From Psychrobacter cibarius (GTDB taxonomy: Bacteria > Pseudomonadota > Gammaproteobacteria > Pseudomonadales > Moraxellaceae), in NCBI RefSeq assembly GCF_016107535.1, contig NZ_JABASQ010000010.1, positions 22,888-86,887 of the forward strand: 64,000 nucleotides of DNA. The letters are read 5' to 3'. A program made the translations under genes and the position numbers. How positions within the stretch are numbered: position 1 is the stretch's first letter; every line of letters starts with the position of its first letter. The notes beneath the pieces were generated by a model. It worked only from the letters and a program-made list of their open reading frames with translations, ran no database searches and was not told the DNA's origin. Positions 1 to 8,910 of this stretch are shown here, piece by piece.

Positions 1-1
1 T

Positions 2-856
2 ATTGCGCTACAGAGCTCAGGTATCATTGTCGGTCGTGATGCGACATTGGTGATGCTAGGTGACATGACCTCATTTGCGCCTATGATGGCTGCTTTGGGT
101 TTCTTTATTATTATTGGTTTGGTCTATAAAAAAGTCCCAGGTGCCGTGACGATTGGTATCTTGGTTATCACCGTGATTAGCTTGTTGACAGGTCATACAC
201 AGTTTGCTGGCATCATGTCTGCGCCGCCATCTATCACACCAACATTGATGGAGCTTGATATTGCGGGTGCGTTTGACGTTGGTATGATCAGCGTTATTTT
301 TGCCTTCTTATTCGTCGATTTATTTGATACGACAGGTAGTTTGGTTGGTATTGCCAATAAAGCGGGTTTGATTGATAAAGATGGTAATATTCCTAATATG
401 GACAAAGCGCTACTGGCGGATTCTACTGCTACGGTCGCTGGTGCAATGTTGGGTACGTCATCGACCACCAGTTATATTGAGAGTGCTTCTGGAGTAGCAT
501 CAGGTGGTCGTACAGGTCTGATGGCAGTGACGGTTGGCGTATTGTTTGTACTGAGTATTTTCTTTGCACCATTGGCTGGTATGATTCCTGCTTACGCTAC
601 AGCTGGCGCGATTTTCTATGTGTCGGTACTGATGTTATTTACCCTAAAAGAAATCAACTGGGAAGATTTGACAGAGGCGGCTCCTGTAGCGGTTGTTCTG
701 TTATTGACCCCGCTGACGTACTCTATCGCTGATGGTATTGCGCTTGGTTTTATCACCTTTACCGCGGTAAAACTGATGACCGGTAAATTCTCTGAAATTA
801 CGATCCCAGTTTGGGTATTGACCGTTATTTTGCTGACCAAGTTGGTGGTTTTATAA
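2..856 (+). CDS. NCS2/AzgA-type nucleobase permease, 3' part
   Basis: The reading frame is open from the first bases of the window, so the gene starts upstream and only about 284 C-terminal residues are present. It is a multi-pass inner-membrane protein with long hydrophobic stretches broken by short loops. The segment FLFVDLFDTTGSLVGIANKA, followed by DKALLADSTATVAGAMLGTSSTTSYIESASG (given here in part as GTSSTTSYIES), is characteristic of the AzgA branch of the NCS2 family. These are proton symporters for hypoxanthine, adenine and guanine. The substrate is inferred from family resemblance only. A strong terminator follows at 943-977, so this is the last gene of its transcript. Confidence 0.88.
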   Translation: MALQSSGIIVGRDATLVMLGDMTSFAPMMAALGFFIIIGLVYKKVPGAVTIGILVITVISLLTGHTQFAGIMSAPPSITPTLMELDIAGAFDVGMISVIFAFLFVDLFDTTGSLVGIANKAGLIDKDGNIPNMDKALLADSTATVAGAMLGTSSTTSYIESASGVASGGRTGLMAVTVGVLFVLSIFFAPLAGMIPAYATAGAIFYVSVLMLFTLKEINWEDLTEAAPVAVVLLLTPLTYSIADGIALGFITFTAVKLMTGKFSEITIPVWVLTVILLTKLVVL

Positions 857-880
857 GTTTTACTAGGATGCGGTGAGCGT

Positions 881-920
881 TCGATACTACTTTACTGCTT
901 TCGATATTACTTTACTGCTT
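881..920. repeat. 20-bp tandem duplication
   Basis: Two adjacent 20-base units, 881-900 and 901-920, differ at one base (TCGATACTAC versus TCGATATTAC, each followed by TTTACTGCTT). They lie between the permease stop codon and its terminator. This looks like a recent local duplication and no function is evident. Confidence 0.8.
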
Positions 921-942
921 TTGAGTTTTGTTACGTTAAATT

Positions 943-977
943 CCTCTTTATTCGGAAACGATAAAGGGGTTTTTTTT
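943..977 (+). terminator. Rho-independent terminator after the permease gene
   Basis: The arms CCTCTTTAT (943-951) and ATAAAGGGG (961-969) pair with one G-T wobble around a 9-nt loop. A run of eight T follows at 970-977. Confidence 0.85.
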
Positions 978-1600
978 GATTTAAAATGGCTCAAATTTCC
1001 CTAAATTTATTCAAGTGTTTGATTTAATAAAACAATTAATCGCCAATAGTAAATAGAAAAGTATAACCAGTGCGTCATAAGGGATAAAGTGCTGGTAACT
1101 AATTGTTTTTTAGAAATATATTAATTTGTGAAAATAAGCAATATCGTTAGTTTGAAATTTTTTTTCATGATATTATAGCCGAGTTAAGCGCATCACCTCA
1201 ATCAACGCCGTAGAGGTTTTTCTTACAGTGAATTAGCAGCACCCCAGATGGCAGATTTTTTTGCTAAAGCGATTTTTTCGTTTTAATGTAGCGATATCTG
1301 ATCATCACACTCCTTTCACTACAAACAAGAAGAAGGCACTAATGCCGCTTAGCTGTTCGTTGTTGCCTTTGTATTGTTAACGTAGCCCGTTTAACAGTCG
1401 AACGACCTACTTAACCGCTTCCAGCCTACGCTGGATTTTCTCGTTTTGTGATGGCGCCGTTTGGACTTTTGATTATTGTTATAAGTATCTATCGATAGCT
1501 ATCATCTAAATGAATGATGGTGATGGCTAGTTATACCAGACGATCAGACTTCCTAAAGCACTATTTATGATGGTTTTTAAACGATAGTTATGGAGTTGTT

Positions 1601-4600
1601 ATGAACCCAGTAGACCAGTTTACCCCGCAAGAGCCGATTTTGTTTAATCCTGTCGATTTGCTATCGCCAGACTACATTACCCAGTCGGCAGAAACTCTGC
1701 ACGCCCGTATTTCGCCGTTGTATAGCGTCGATGAAGAGCGCTGGTTGTCCAAATTATTGCCACTGGCTGAACCCAGCACAGAAGAACGTGACGCCGCTGC
1801 TGAGCAAACGCGCCAGCTGGTTGAGCATGTACGTAATGATGGCAAAGCGGTCAAGATGGTCGACTCATTACTGCTTGAGTATAGTCTTGATACCCAAGAA
1901 GGTATCTTGCTGATGAGCTTAGCAGAAGCCTTGATTCGAGTGCCAGACAATTATACTGCTGATGCCTTGATTCATGACAAAATGAGTGTGGCTGATTGGA
2001 AAAAGCACATCAAAAATGACAACGGTTTTATGGTCAATGCCTCGACATGGGGCATGATGATGACAGGTCGTGTCGTCAGTATTGATAGTAGCACCACAGC
2101 ATCAGGCTTTTTGGATCGCATGACTAAAAAGATGGGTGAGCCTGTTATTCGTAGTGCCATGCAAAAAGCCATGCGGATCATGGGTCATCAGTTTGTATTG
2201 GGCGAGACCATCGAGGACGCCAATAAAAATAGCCAGCCTTATCGTAATAAAGGCTATACCTATTCGTTTGATATGCTCGGTGAAGCGGCTATTGCGCATA
2301 AAGATGCTGAAAAATACTTCAATGACTACCTGCATGCGATCAGAGCCACTGCCAGTATCAAAGTCAAAGAAGGCATGCCTAAGCCATCAGTATCTATTAA
2401 GCTGTCAGCATTGCACCCTCGCTATGAAGCCACGCAAGAAGCCCAAGTCATGGGTTTATTGCGTCAACGCTGCTTACTGCTCATCGAAGCGGCACGTGAA
2501 GTCAATGTGGATCTTAGTATCGATGCCGAAGAAGCCGACCGCCTTGAAATTTCTTTAAAACTGTTTGAGTCTTTGTACCGTGACAATTTGACGGCTGACT
2601 GGGATGGTCTTGGCTTGGTCGTGCAAGGTTACTCTAAGCGCGCCATCGCTATTTTGGTGTGGCTGGCTCGTCTATCGACTGAGGTGGGAGATCGTATTCC
2701 AGTACGTCTGGTAAAGGGTGCCTACTGGGATACCGAGATCAAGCTTGCCCAGCAAAAAGGTCTGTCAGGCTATCCTGTTTGGACACGCAAAGAAGGCACG
2801 GATACTGCTTACCTTGCCTGTGCGCGTTTCTTATTATCAGATCATCTGCGCGGCTTGATTTGGCCACAGTTTGCGACACACAATGCGCACACCCTAGCGT
2901 CAATTATGACCATGAGTAAGCATAGAGACTTTGAGTTTCAGCGTCTACATGGTATGGGCGATGCGCTTTATGATCATATCTTACAAGCGTATAAAATTCC
3001 GGTACGTATCTATGCCCCAGTTGGCGCGCATAAAGACTTGCTGCCGTATTTGGTACGTCGCTTGCTCGAAAACGGTGCCAACAGCTCGTTTGTCCATCAG
3101 CTGCTAGACAAGTCTTATCCGATTGAAAAGCTGACAGTACATCCCTATGACAAGCTACTGGCCAATGCGACGTTACACAATCCAGAGATTCCGTTGCCGT
3201 TAGAGATTTATGGTGCGCGCCGTGCCAGTTTTGGCCCTAATATATTCGTAGAGTCACAATGGTTGCCCTTTAAATCTGCTATCGATAGCCATTTGCATAA
3301 AACTTGGTCAGCGACGTCCATCGTCAATGGCAAAGCAATTGATGAATATGAAGTAGAGGGCGTAACGCATAAGCTTGAGACTCAAACCGTACGTGCACCT
3401 TGGAACCACGAAGTAAGTGCTGGTAAAGTCACTTATGCCAATGCTGAAATAGCTGGTCAAGCGATCGATGCGGCAGTGGCAGGGCAAAGTGTCTGGCAAG
3501 CAGTATCAGCTGCTAAGCGTGCTGAAATATTGCGTAAGATAGCGGATCTCTATGAAGAAAACTACGCTGAGCTAATGGCGCTATGCCAAATCGAAGCGGG
3601 CAAAACCCTTCAAGACGGTATTGATGAAATCAAAGAAGCGGTTGATTTCTGCCGTTTTTATGCCGATGAAGCAGAGCGTTTAGACGACGTCGTGCATGAA
3701 TTCACTGATTTGGCTGGCAAGCAATCTCGTCAAGTTTATAAAGCACGTGGTACCTTTGTCTGTATTAGCCCATGGAACTTCCCATTGGCTATCTATACCG
3801 GTCAAATCGTAGCGGCGCTAGCAGCAGGTAATACGGTGGTGGCGAAACCTGCCGAACAAACCAGCTTGATTGCCCATTTTGGTGCTCAGCTAATGTACCA
3901 AGCAGGCGTACCAACACAAGCCTTACAGTTAGTGATCGGTGCTGGCGATGTTGGTGGTGCATTGACAGCGGCTGACAATATAGCAGGTGTGATATTTACG
4001 GGTTCAACCCAAACGGCTCAACGTATTAACCAAAGCCTAAATGATCATGCCCAAGCCAGTGGTGAGCTACCTGTTTTTATCGCCGAAACTGGTGGTCAGA
4101 ATGCTATGATTGTCGATTCAACGGCATTGCCAGAACAAGTGGTTAGAGACGCTGTCTTATCTGCATTTGGTTCAGCAGGTCAGCGTTGCTCAGCTTGTCG
4201 TATATTGTGCGTGCAAGAAGAAATGGCCGATAATTTAATTGAGCTATTACAAGGTAATATGGCTGAGCTATCGGTCGGCAATCCTTTATATGCTGCTACA
4301 GATGTGGGTCCAGTGATTGATGCGGATGCCAAACGTAGTCTTGAAGCACATATCGAGCGTATGGACGCTGAGCCAACGGCGACTATCTTGGCACAGACGC
4401 CAATGAGCTCAAGCTCAGTTGTCAGTCAAGAACAGTCTACCTTTGTATTGCCAACAGCGATCGAAGTGAAAAGTATCGACGTGATAGGTGGCGAGCATTT
4501 TGGTCCAATTTTGCACGTACTGCGCTATCAAGCACGTGATCTGAATAAGCTGATTGATGCCATCAACGCGACAGGCTTTGGTTTGACCCTAGGTATTCAT

Positions 4601-4843
4601 AGTCGTATCGAAAATACCGTTGAGCACATCGAGCGCCGTGCGTTTGTTGGTAATACTTATATCAACCGCAACCAAATCGGTGCCGTCGTAAACGTACAAC
4701 CATTCGGTGGTTGTGGTCTGTCTGGCACGGGTCCTAAAGCTGGTGGCCCGCATTATGTCGCACGTTTGATGCAGCTTAGCTTAGAGTCAAATAGCGGCAA
4801 CCAGACAACTGCTAATACCACCACTCAAACAGAACTCGCATAA
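1601..4843 (+). CDS. putA: Bifunctional proline dehydrogenase / P5C dehydrogenase PutA
   Basis: PutA oxidises proline to glutamate in two steps. An FAD-dependent proline dehydrogenase passes electrons to the quinone pool, then an NAD-dependent glutamate-semialdehyde (P5C) dehydrogenase acts. The 1080-residue protein starts at ATG 1601 after a GGAG site. Residues of about 130-480 form the dehydrogenase barrel, with RLVKGAYWDTEIKLAQQKG near residue 368. About 580-1050 is the aldehyde dehydrogenase domain, with the general-base region AETGGQNAM near 829 and the catalytic cysteine in GSAGQRCSACR near 862. There is no N-terminal ribbon-helix-helix DNA-binding domain, so it should not autoregulate as E. 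coli PutA does. It also ends about where the P5C dehydrogenase domain ends and lacks the extra C-terminal domain of long PutAs. A domain of that kind is encoded by the next gene. Confidence 0.96.
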   Translation: MNPVDQFTPQEPILFNPVDLLSPDYITQSAETLHARISPLYSVDEERWLSKLLPLAEPSTEERDAAAEQTRQLVEHVRNDGKAVKMVDSLLLEYSLDTQEGILLMSLAEALIRVPDNYTADALIHDKMSVADWKKHIKNDNGFMVNASTWGMMMTGRVVSIDSSTTASGFLDRMTKKMGEPVIRSAMQKAMRIMGHQFVLGETIEDANKNSQPYRNKGYTYSFDMLGEAAIAHKDAEKYFNDYLHAIRATASIKVKEGMPKPSVSIKLSALHPRYEATQEAQVMGLLRQRCLLLIEAAREVNVDLSIDAEEADRLEISLKLFESLYRDNLTADWDGLGLVVQGYSKRAIAILVWLARLSTEVGDRIPVRLVKGAYWDTEIKLAQQKGLSGYPVWTRKEGTDTAYLACARFLLSDHLRGLIWPQFATHNAHTLASIMTMSKHRDFEFQRLHGMGDALYDHILQAYKIPVRIYAPVGAHKDLLPYLVRRLLENGANSSFVHQLLDKSYPIEKLTVHPYDKLLANATLHNPEIPLPLEIYGARRASFGPNIFVESQWLPFKSAIDSHLHKTWSATSIVNGKAIDEYEVEGVTHKLETQTVRAPWNHEVSAGKVTYANAEIAGQAIDAAVAGQSVWQAVSAAKRAEILRKIADLYEENYAELMALCQIEAGKTLQDGIDEIKEAVDFCRFYADEAERLDDVVHEFTDLAGKQSRQVYKARGTFVCISPWNFPLAIYTGQIVAALAAGNTVVAKPAEQTSLIAHFGAQLMYQAGVPTQALQLVIGAGDVGGALTAADNIAGVIFTGSTQTAQRINQSLNDHAQASGELPVFIAETGGQNAMIVDSTALPEQVVRDAVLSAFGSAGQRCSACRILCVQEEMADNLIELLQGNMAELSVGNPLYAATDVGPVIDADAKRSLEAHIERMDAEPTATILAQTPMSSSSVVSQEQSTFVLPTAIEVKSIDVIGGEHFGPILHVLRYQARDLNKLIDAINATGFGLTLGIHSRIENTVEHIERRAFVGNTYINRNQIGAVVNVQPFGGCGLSGTGPKAGGPHYVARLMQLSLESNSGNQTTANTTTQTELA

Positions 4844-4854
4844 GGAGTAGCAAC

Positions 4855-5547
4855 ATGGCGACTGAATTCAAAAAAAATCATGCCCAGGTTTGTGAATCTT
4901 GGCGATTACTTGGCGCAGTGAATCGCGCAACATATCTGCAAGCGGCTATTCCGAAGTTGGCGCTGCTGACTGGTGATGCCAATAAAGCAAAGCGTTTGTT
5001 CAATCATCTATTGAGCGCCGCGCCTAGCTTGGATGAGGTGCATCGCATGACTGGTGCAACTGGTGAATCCAACGATCTATATGTCACTGGTCGTGGTAAG
5101 ACCATGGTTATTGGTGGTGAATCTGCTAGAGCCATGGCGGTATTAGGACAGCTCATAGCGGCACTATTGACAGGTAATGAAGTCATTCTGCATTGCCCAA
5201 GCCAAGATGAGATGTGCAATGAAGCTGCCAAGATACTATACGATACAGGTATCAGCGAAGATGTGTTGAGTGTGGCGAATGACTCGCAAACCGTCACGCT
5301 TTTATATATCGATCGTCTGGCACAGGTGGCAGTCTCTGGCAATCGAAGCGAAGTGCAGACTATCAGTCAAGAGCTTGCCAATACAGACGGTATCTTAACG
5401 CAAGTCATTAGCGTCACCGATATGGAAGGCTTATCAGAGATGCTAACGCCTGATTATTTGCATCGTTTTGTCACTGAGCGTGTCAAAACAATCAATACCA
5501 CAGCGATCGGTGGTAATGCTAGCTTGCTTGAACTTGGTACAGAATAA
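4855..5547 (+). CDS. Separate PutA C-terminal (ALDH-superfamily) domain protein
   Basis: This 230-residue protein starts 11 nt after putA. The putA stop codon overlaps its ribosome site (TAAGGAG), so the two are probably translationally coupled. Its last residues, RVKTINTTAIGGNASLLELG, closely resemble the extreme C terminus of long PutA proteins (E. coli PutA ends in a NTxAxGGNASL-type sequence). The middle (TGRGKTMVIGGESARAMAVL, then GNEVILHCPSQDE) reads like a decayed Rossmann aldehyde dehydrogenase fold without the catalytic cysteine loop. In long PutAs this domain and its tail help close the tunnel through which P5C is channelled. I infer that it works in trans as a subunit of the PutA complex. 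It is in a different frame from putA, so this is not simple stop readthrough. Confidence 0.75.
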   Translation: MATEFKKNHAQVCESWRLLGAVNRATYLQAAIPKLALLTGDANKAKRLFNHLLSAAPSLDEVHRMTGATGESNDLYVTGRGKTMVIGGESARAMAVLGQLIAALLTGNEVILHCPSQDEMCNEAAKILYDTGISEDVLSVANDSQTVTLLYIDRLAQVAVSGNRSEVQTISQELANTDGILTQVISVTDMEGLSEMLTPDYLHRFVTERVKTINTTAIGGNASLLELGTE

Positions 5548-5643
5548 CCGTATTAATTACAAACCCGCTTGGCTCTTATATCCGTTTTGATAAGTGCTAA
5601 GCAGTGTTTGGTATAGCTATAAATACCGAATACGATTTATAAG

Positions 5644-5685
5644 AAAAAACCGCTATCTGAGTAATTGTCGGATAGCGGTTTTTTT
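5644..5685. terminator. Bidirectional terminator between putA unit and roxA
   Basis: AAAAAACCGCTATC (5644-5657) and GATAGCGGTTTTTTT (5671-5685) form a perfect stem with A and T tracts on either side. It serves both converging genes. Confidence 0.88.
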
Positions 5686-5721
5686 ATTTGCGTTATTTGA
5701 TTAATGTCTGATTAATAGATA

Positions 5722-6894
5722 TTATTCAGCAATATCAATCCACACCCAGCCGTTCTCTAGCCATTCGCTCAAATCATCTGCATCAACATCGGTGACATCT
5801 TGACTATTTAGGTGTTCGCCATTAGCCAAACGCACCAATACCGCTACTGCTGTATCATCAAGGCCGTCAATGCGCTGACCATTGGCATATAGCACAATGC
5901 CATCATTAGTCTGGCTATAGAGCAAACGATTGCTATAATCCGCTTGCAAGGTGGCACCTTCTGCTAGAGCTTGCATGAGCTCATCCGTATCTAGTGTATC
6001 CTCTGGCATCAGCGCATCATACTGGCGTTTGCTGACGACTTCAGAAACTGCTTGACGAATGATATCATCACCACGCTCAGACTGTAGCATTTGTAATAGC
6101 TGATCTTTGATCGCATTAATGCTGCTCGCTTGCAATTCACCTGACGCTTGCAGCGCTTGTGGCAACAGCATTGGGATAAATAAATCGCTATCGTTGGTAG
6201 CGATATCAGCTAAGTTGTCGATGATTTGCATCAAGTTAGGACGACGGCAGCCAAATGAAAAGGTTAAGCAATCGTCTTGTGCCACACCAAAATGCGACAG
6301 CTTCGGCGGTACGTAAAGTACGTCACCGGCTTCTAATATTTCATCAAAAATAATTTCACCCATGTCATCAAAGAGGCGAATCGGCTCATCGGCGACAAAC
6401 TCGGTATTTTTATCACAGAATTTGCCCAGTTGCCAACGTCTAGTGCCGTAGCCTTGTGCTAAAAACACATCATAATCGTCATAGTGTTTGCCGACTGAGC
6501 CACCTTTTGGCGCATAAGAAACCATGATGTCATCACGTTGCCATTGTGGAATAAAGTCAAAGGCTTGCCACAATTGACCAAGCTCAGGCGACCACTGTTC
6601 CATATTCTGCACCAATACCGTCCATTGCTCAGGTAAGTTATCGAAATCAGTTTCAGTCAATGGGTTTTTCTTGAGTTGCCACTGCGCCTGACCTTCTTTT
6701 TTACTTGCTGCTTGAGTCAGCAGGCGCGCTGCGGCATCTTCTTCTAGTGCTAGACCAAGCATGTCGTCAGGTTCAAACATGCCAATTAGCTGTGGTAAGC
6801 CTTGTTTAATTAAGAGTGGCTTTTTTTGCCAGTATTCGCTTAAAAATTGCTCAGGCGTGATAGAGTCGGGTAAACAAAGCGGTATAGAAGTCAT
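5722..6894 (-). CDS. roxA: Cupin/JmjC-type ribosomal protein L16 arginine hydroxylase
   Basis: This is a 2-oxoglutarate/Fe(II) oxygenase of the YcfD/RoxA family, which hydroxylates an arginine of ribosomal protein L16. The iron ligands are visible as the HxD of GKHYDDYDVFLAQGYGTRRW (about H137 and D139) and a later histidine in PPKLSHFG (about H201). The N-terminal stretch EQFLSEYWQKKPLLIKQGLP is typical of the family. I place the start at ATG 6894 (390 residues, close to the 373 of E. coli YcfD). The in-frame TTG at 6930 would add 12 residues without homologous character. The gene converges on the putA unit and shares its terminator. The C-terminal region carries the usual winged-helix-like tail with ANGQRIDGLDDTAVAVL. 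Confidence 0.92.
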   Translation of the reverse strand: MTSIPLCLPDSITPEQFLSEYWQKKPLLIKQGLPQLIGMFEPDDMLGLALEEDAAARLLTQAASKKEGQAQWQLKKNPLTETDFDNLPEQWTVLVQNMEQWSPELGQLWQAFDFIPQWQRDDIMVSYAPKGGSVGKHYDDYDVFLAQGYGTRRWQLGKFCDKNTEFVADEPIRLFDDMGEIIFDEILEAGDVLYVPPKLSHFGVAQDDCLTFSFGCRRPNLMQIIDNLADIATNDSDLFIPMLLPQALQASGELQASSINAIKDQLLQMLQSERGDDIIRQAVSEVVSKRQYDALMPEDTLDTDELMQALAEGATLQADYSNRLLYSQTNDGIVLYANGQRIDGLDDTAVAVLVRLANGEHLNSQDVTDVDADDLSEWLENGWVWIDIAE

Positions 6895-7050
6895 GGGTAG
6901 ATCCGTGTGTTTAAGTAGAAAGGATATCAAGGTAGACAGAATATAAAACTAGAACAGTGCTTTATAGCTGACGTGTATTGGTTTATGATTAGCGTCTAGC
7001 TGATGGTCAAATTATAGCCATCAGTGCCTCTCATTATCCGTAGGAAATTT

Positions 7051-7245
7051 ATGAAAAAATTACAGTTTATCGTCATTATCGCCAGTATGTTTATGCTGCA
7101 AGCTTGTGTGCATAAAATCGTCACTGTACCTGTAAAAGTCGCCTACAAAACCACTAAAGGTGTCGTCAAAGGTACTGTTGCTGTTACCAAAGCGATCATA
7201 CCGGGTGATAGCAGTGATAAAAAAGATGAAGACGATAAAGAATAA
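7051..7245 (+). CDS. Small lipoprotein, 64 residues
   Basis: The start ATG at 7051 is preceded by TAGGA at proper spacing. An upstream in-frame GTG (7024) is less likely. The product begins MKKLQFIVIIASMFMLQAC, a classic lipoprotein signal with lipobox LQAC, so cysteine 19 should be lipidated. The mature part is short, rich in lysine and valine (VPVKVAYKTTKGVVKGTVAV), and ends in an acidic tail (DSSDKKDEDDKE). Small lipoproteins of this shape are common in Moraxellaceae and their function is unknown. It forms its own transcription unit between the divergent roxA and the convergent purB. Confidence 0.8.
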   Translation: MKKLQFIVIIASMFMLQACVHKIVTVPVKVAYKTTKGVVKGTVAVTKAIIPGDSSDKKDEDDKE

Positions 7246-7303
7246 AACCTCACCCATTAACTATGTATTTAACAAATCATAGTGTTTAGAGTAAGGTTTT
7301 TTT
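7246..7303 (+). terminator. Terminator after the small lipoprotein
   Basis: An outer stem AAACCTCAC/GTAAGGTTT (one mismatch) encloses an inner perfect stem ACTATG/CATAGT and is followed by T residues up to 7303. Confidence 0.6.
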
Positions 7304-7340
7304 AAAAAGATATAAATGAATGCTCGTTTATATCTTTTTT
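7304..7340. terminator. Bidirectional terminator before the purB 3' end
   Basis: AAAAAGATATAAA (7304-7316) pairs with TTTATATCTTTTTT (7327-7340). The A and T tracts on either side allow termination of purB on the minus strand and of the lipoprotein gene on the plus strand. Confidence 0.75.
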
Positions 7341-7369
7341 ACATTTTATAAAGATAAGATTGTTACCAG

Positions 7370-8776
<1,407 letters not shown>

Positions 8777-8910
8777 TTAAAAAAGTAAAAGTGATGAAAA
8801 CTGTGAAATCCCACAAATGAACACATCATATAAGACTGTGGTCAAAAAAATACGGGTAGTGTAGCAAATGTAGCCGTTGATAAAATCAAAATATGCATAT
8901 AACGCTATTA

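Larger units (their letters stand above)
857..1600. other. Long intergenic region upstream of putA
   Basis: These 744 bases hold no convincing gene. The first 120 contain the tandem duplication and terminator described separately. The rest is AT-rich up to about 1180, with a TATTAT box at 1171-1176 but no well-spaced -35, and then more mixed. A small hairpin (TCCAGC/GCTGGA, about 1420-1436) followed by TTTTC precedes putA by about 165 bases. The putA promoter, and possibly a long untranslated leader, probably lie here. Confidence 0.5.

Noticed and set aside
1152..1176. Sigma-70 promoter TTGAAA/TATTAT upstream of putA
   Set aside because: The spacer is only 13 bases, too short for a standard promoter.
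2136..2558. A 140-codon open frame on the plus strand within putA
   Set aside because: It lies wholly inside putA in another frame, has no ribosome site and its product has an implausible composition.
5004..5342. A 112-codon antisense frame opposite the PutA C-terminal domain gene
   Set aside because: The plus-strand gene has a clear ribosome site and a recognisable C-terminal motif; the antisense product has none.
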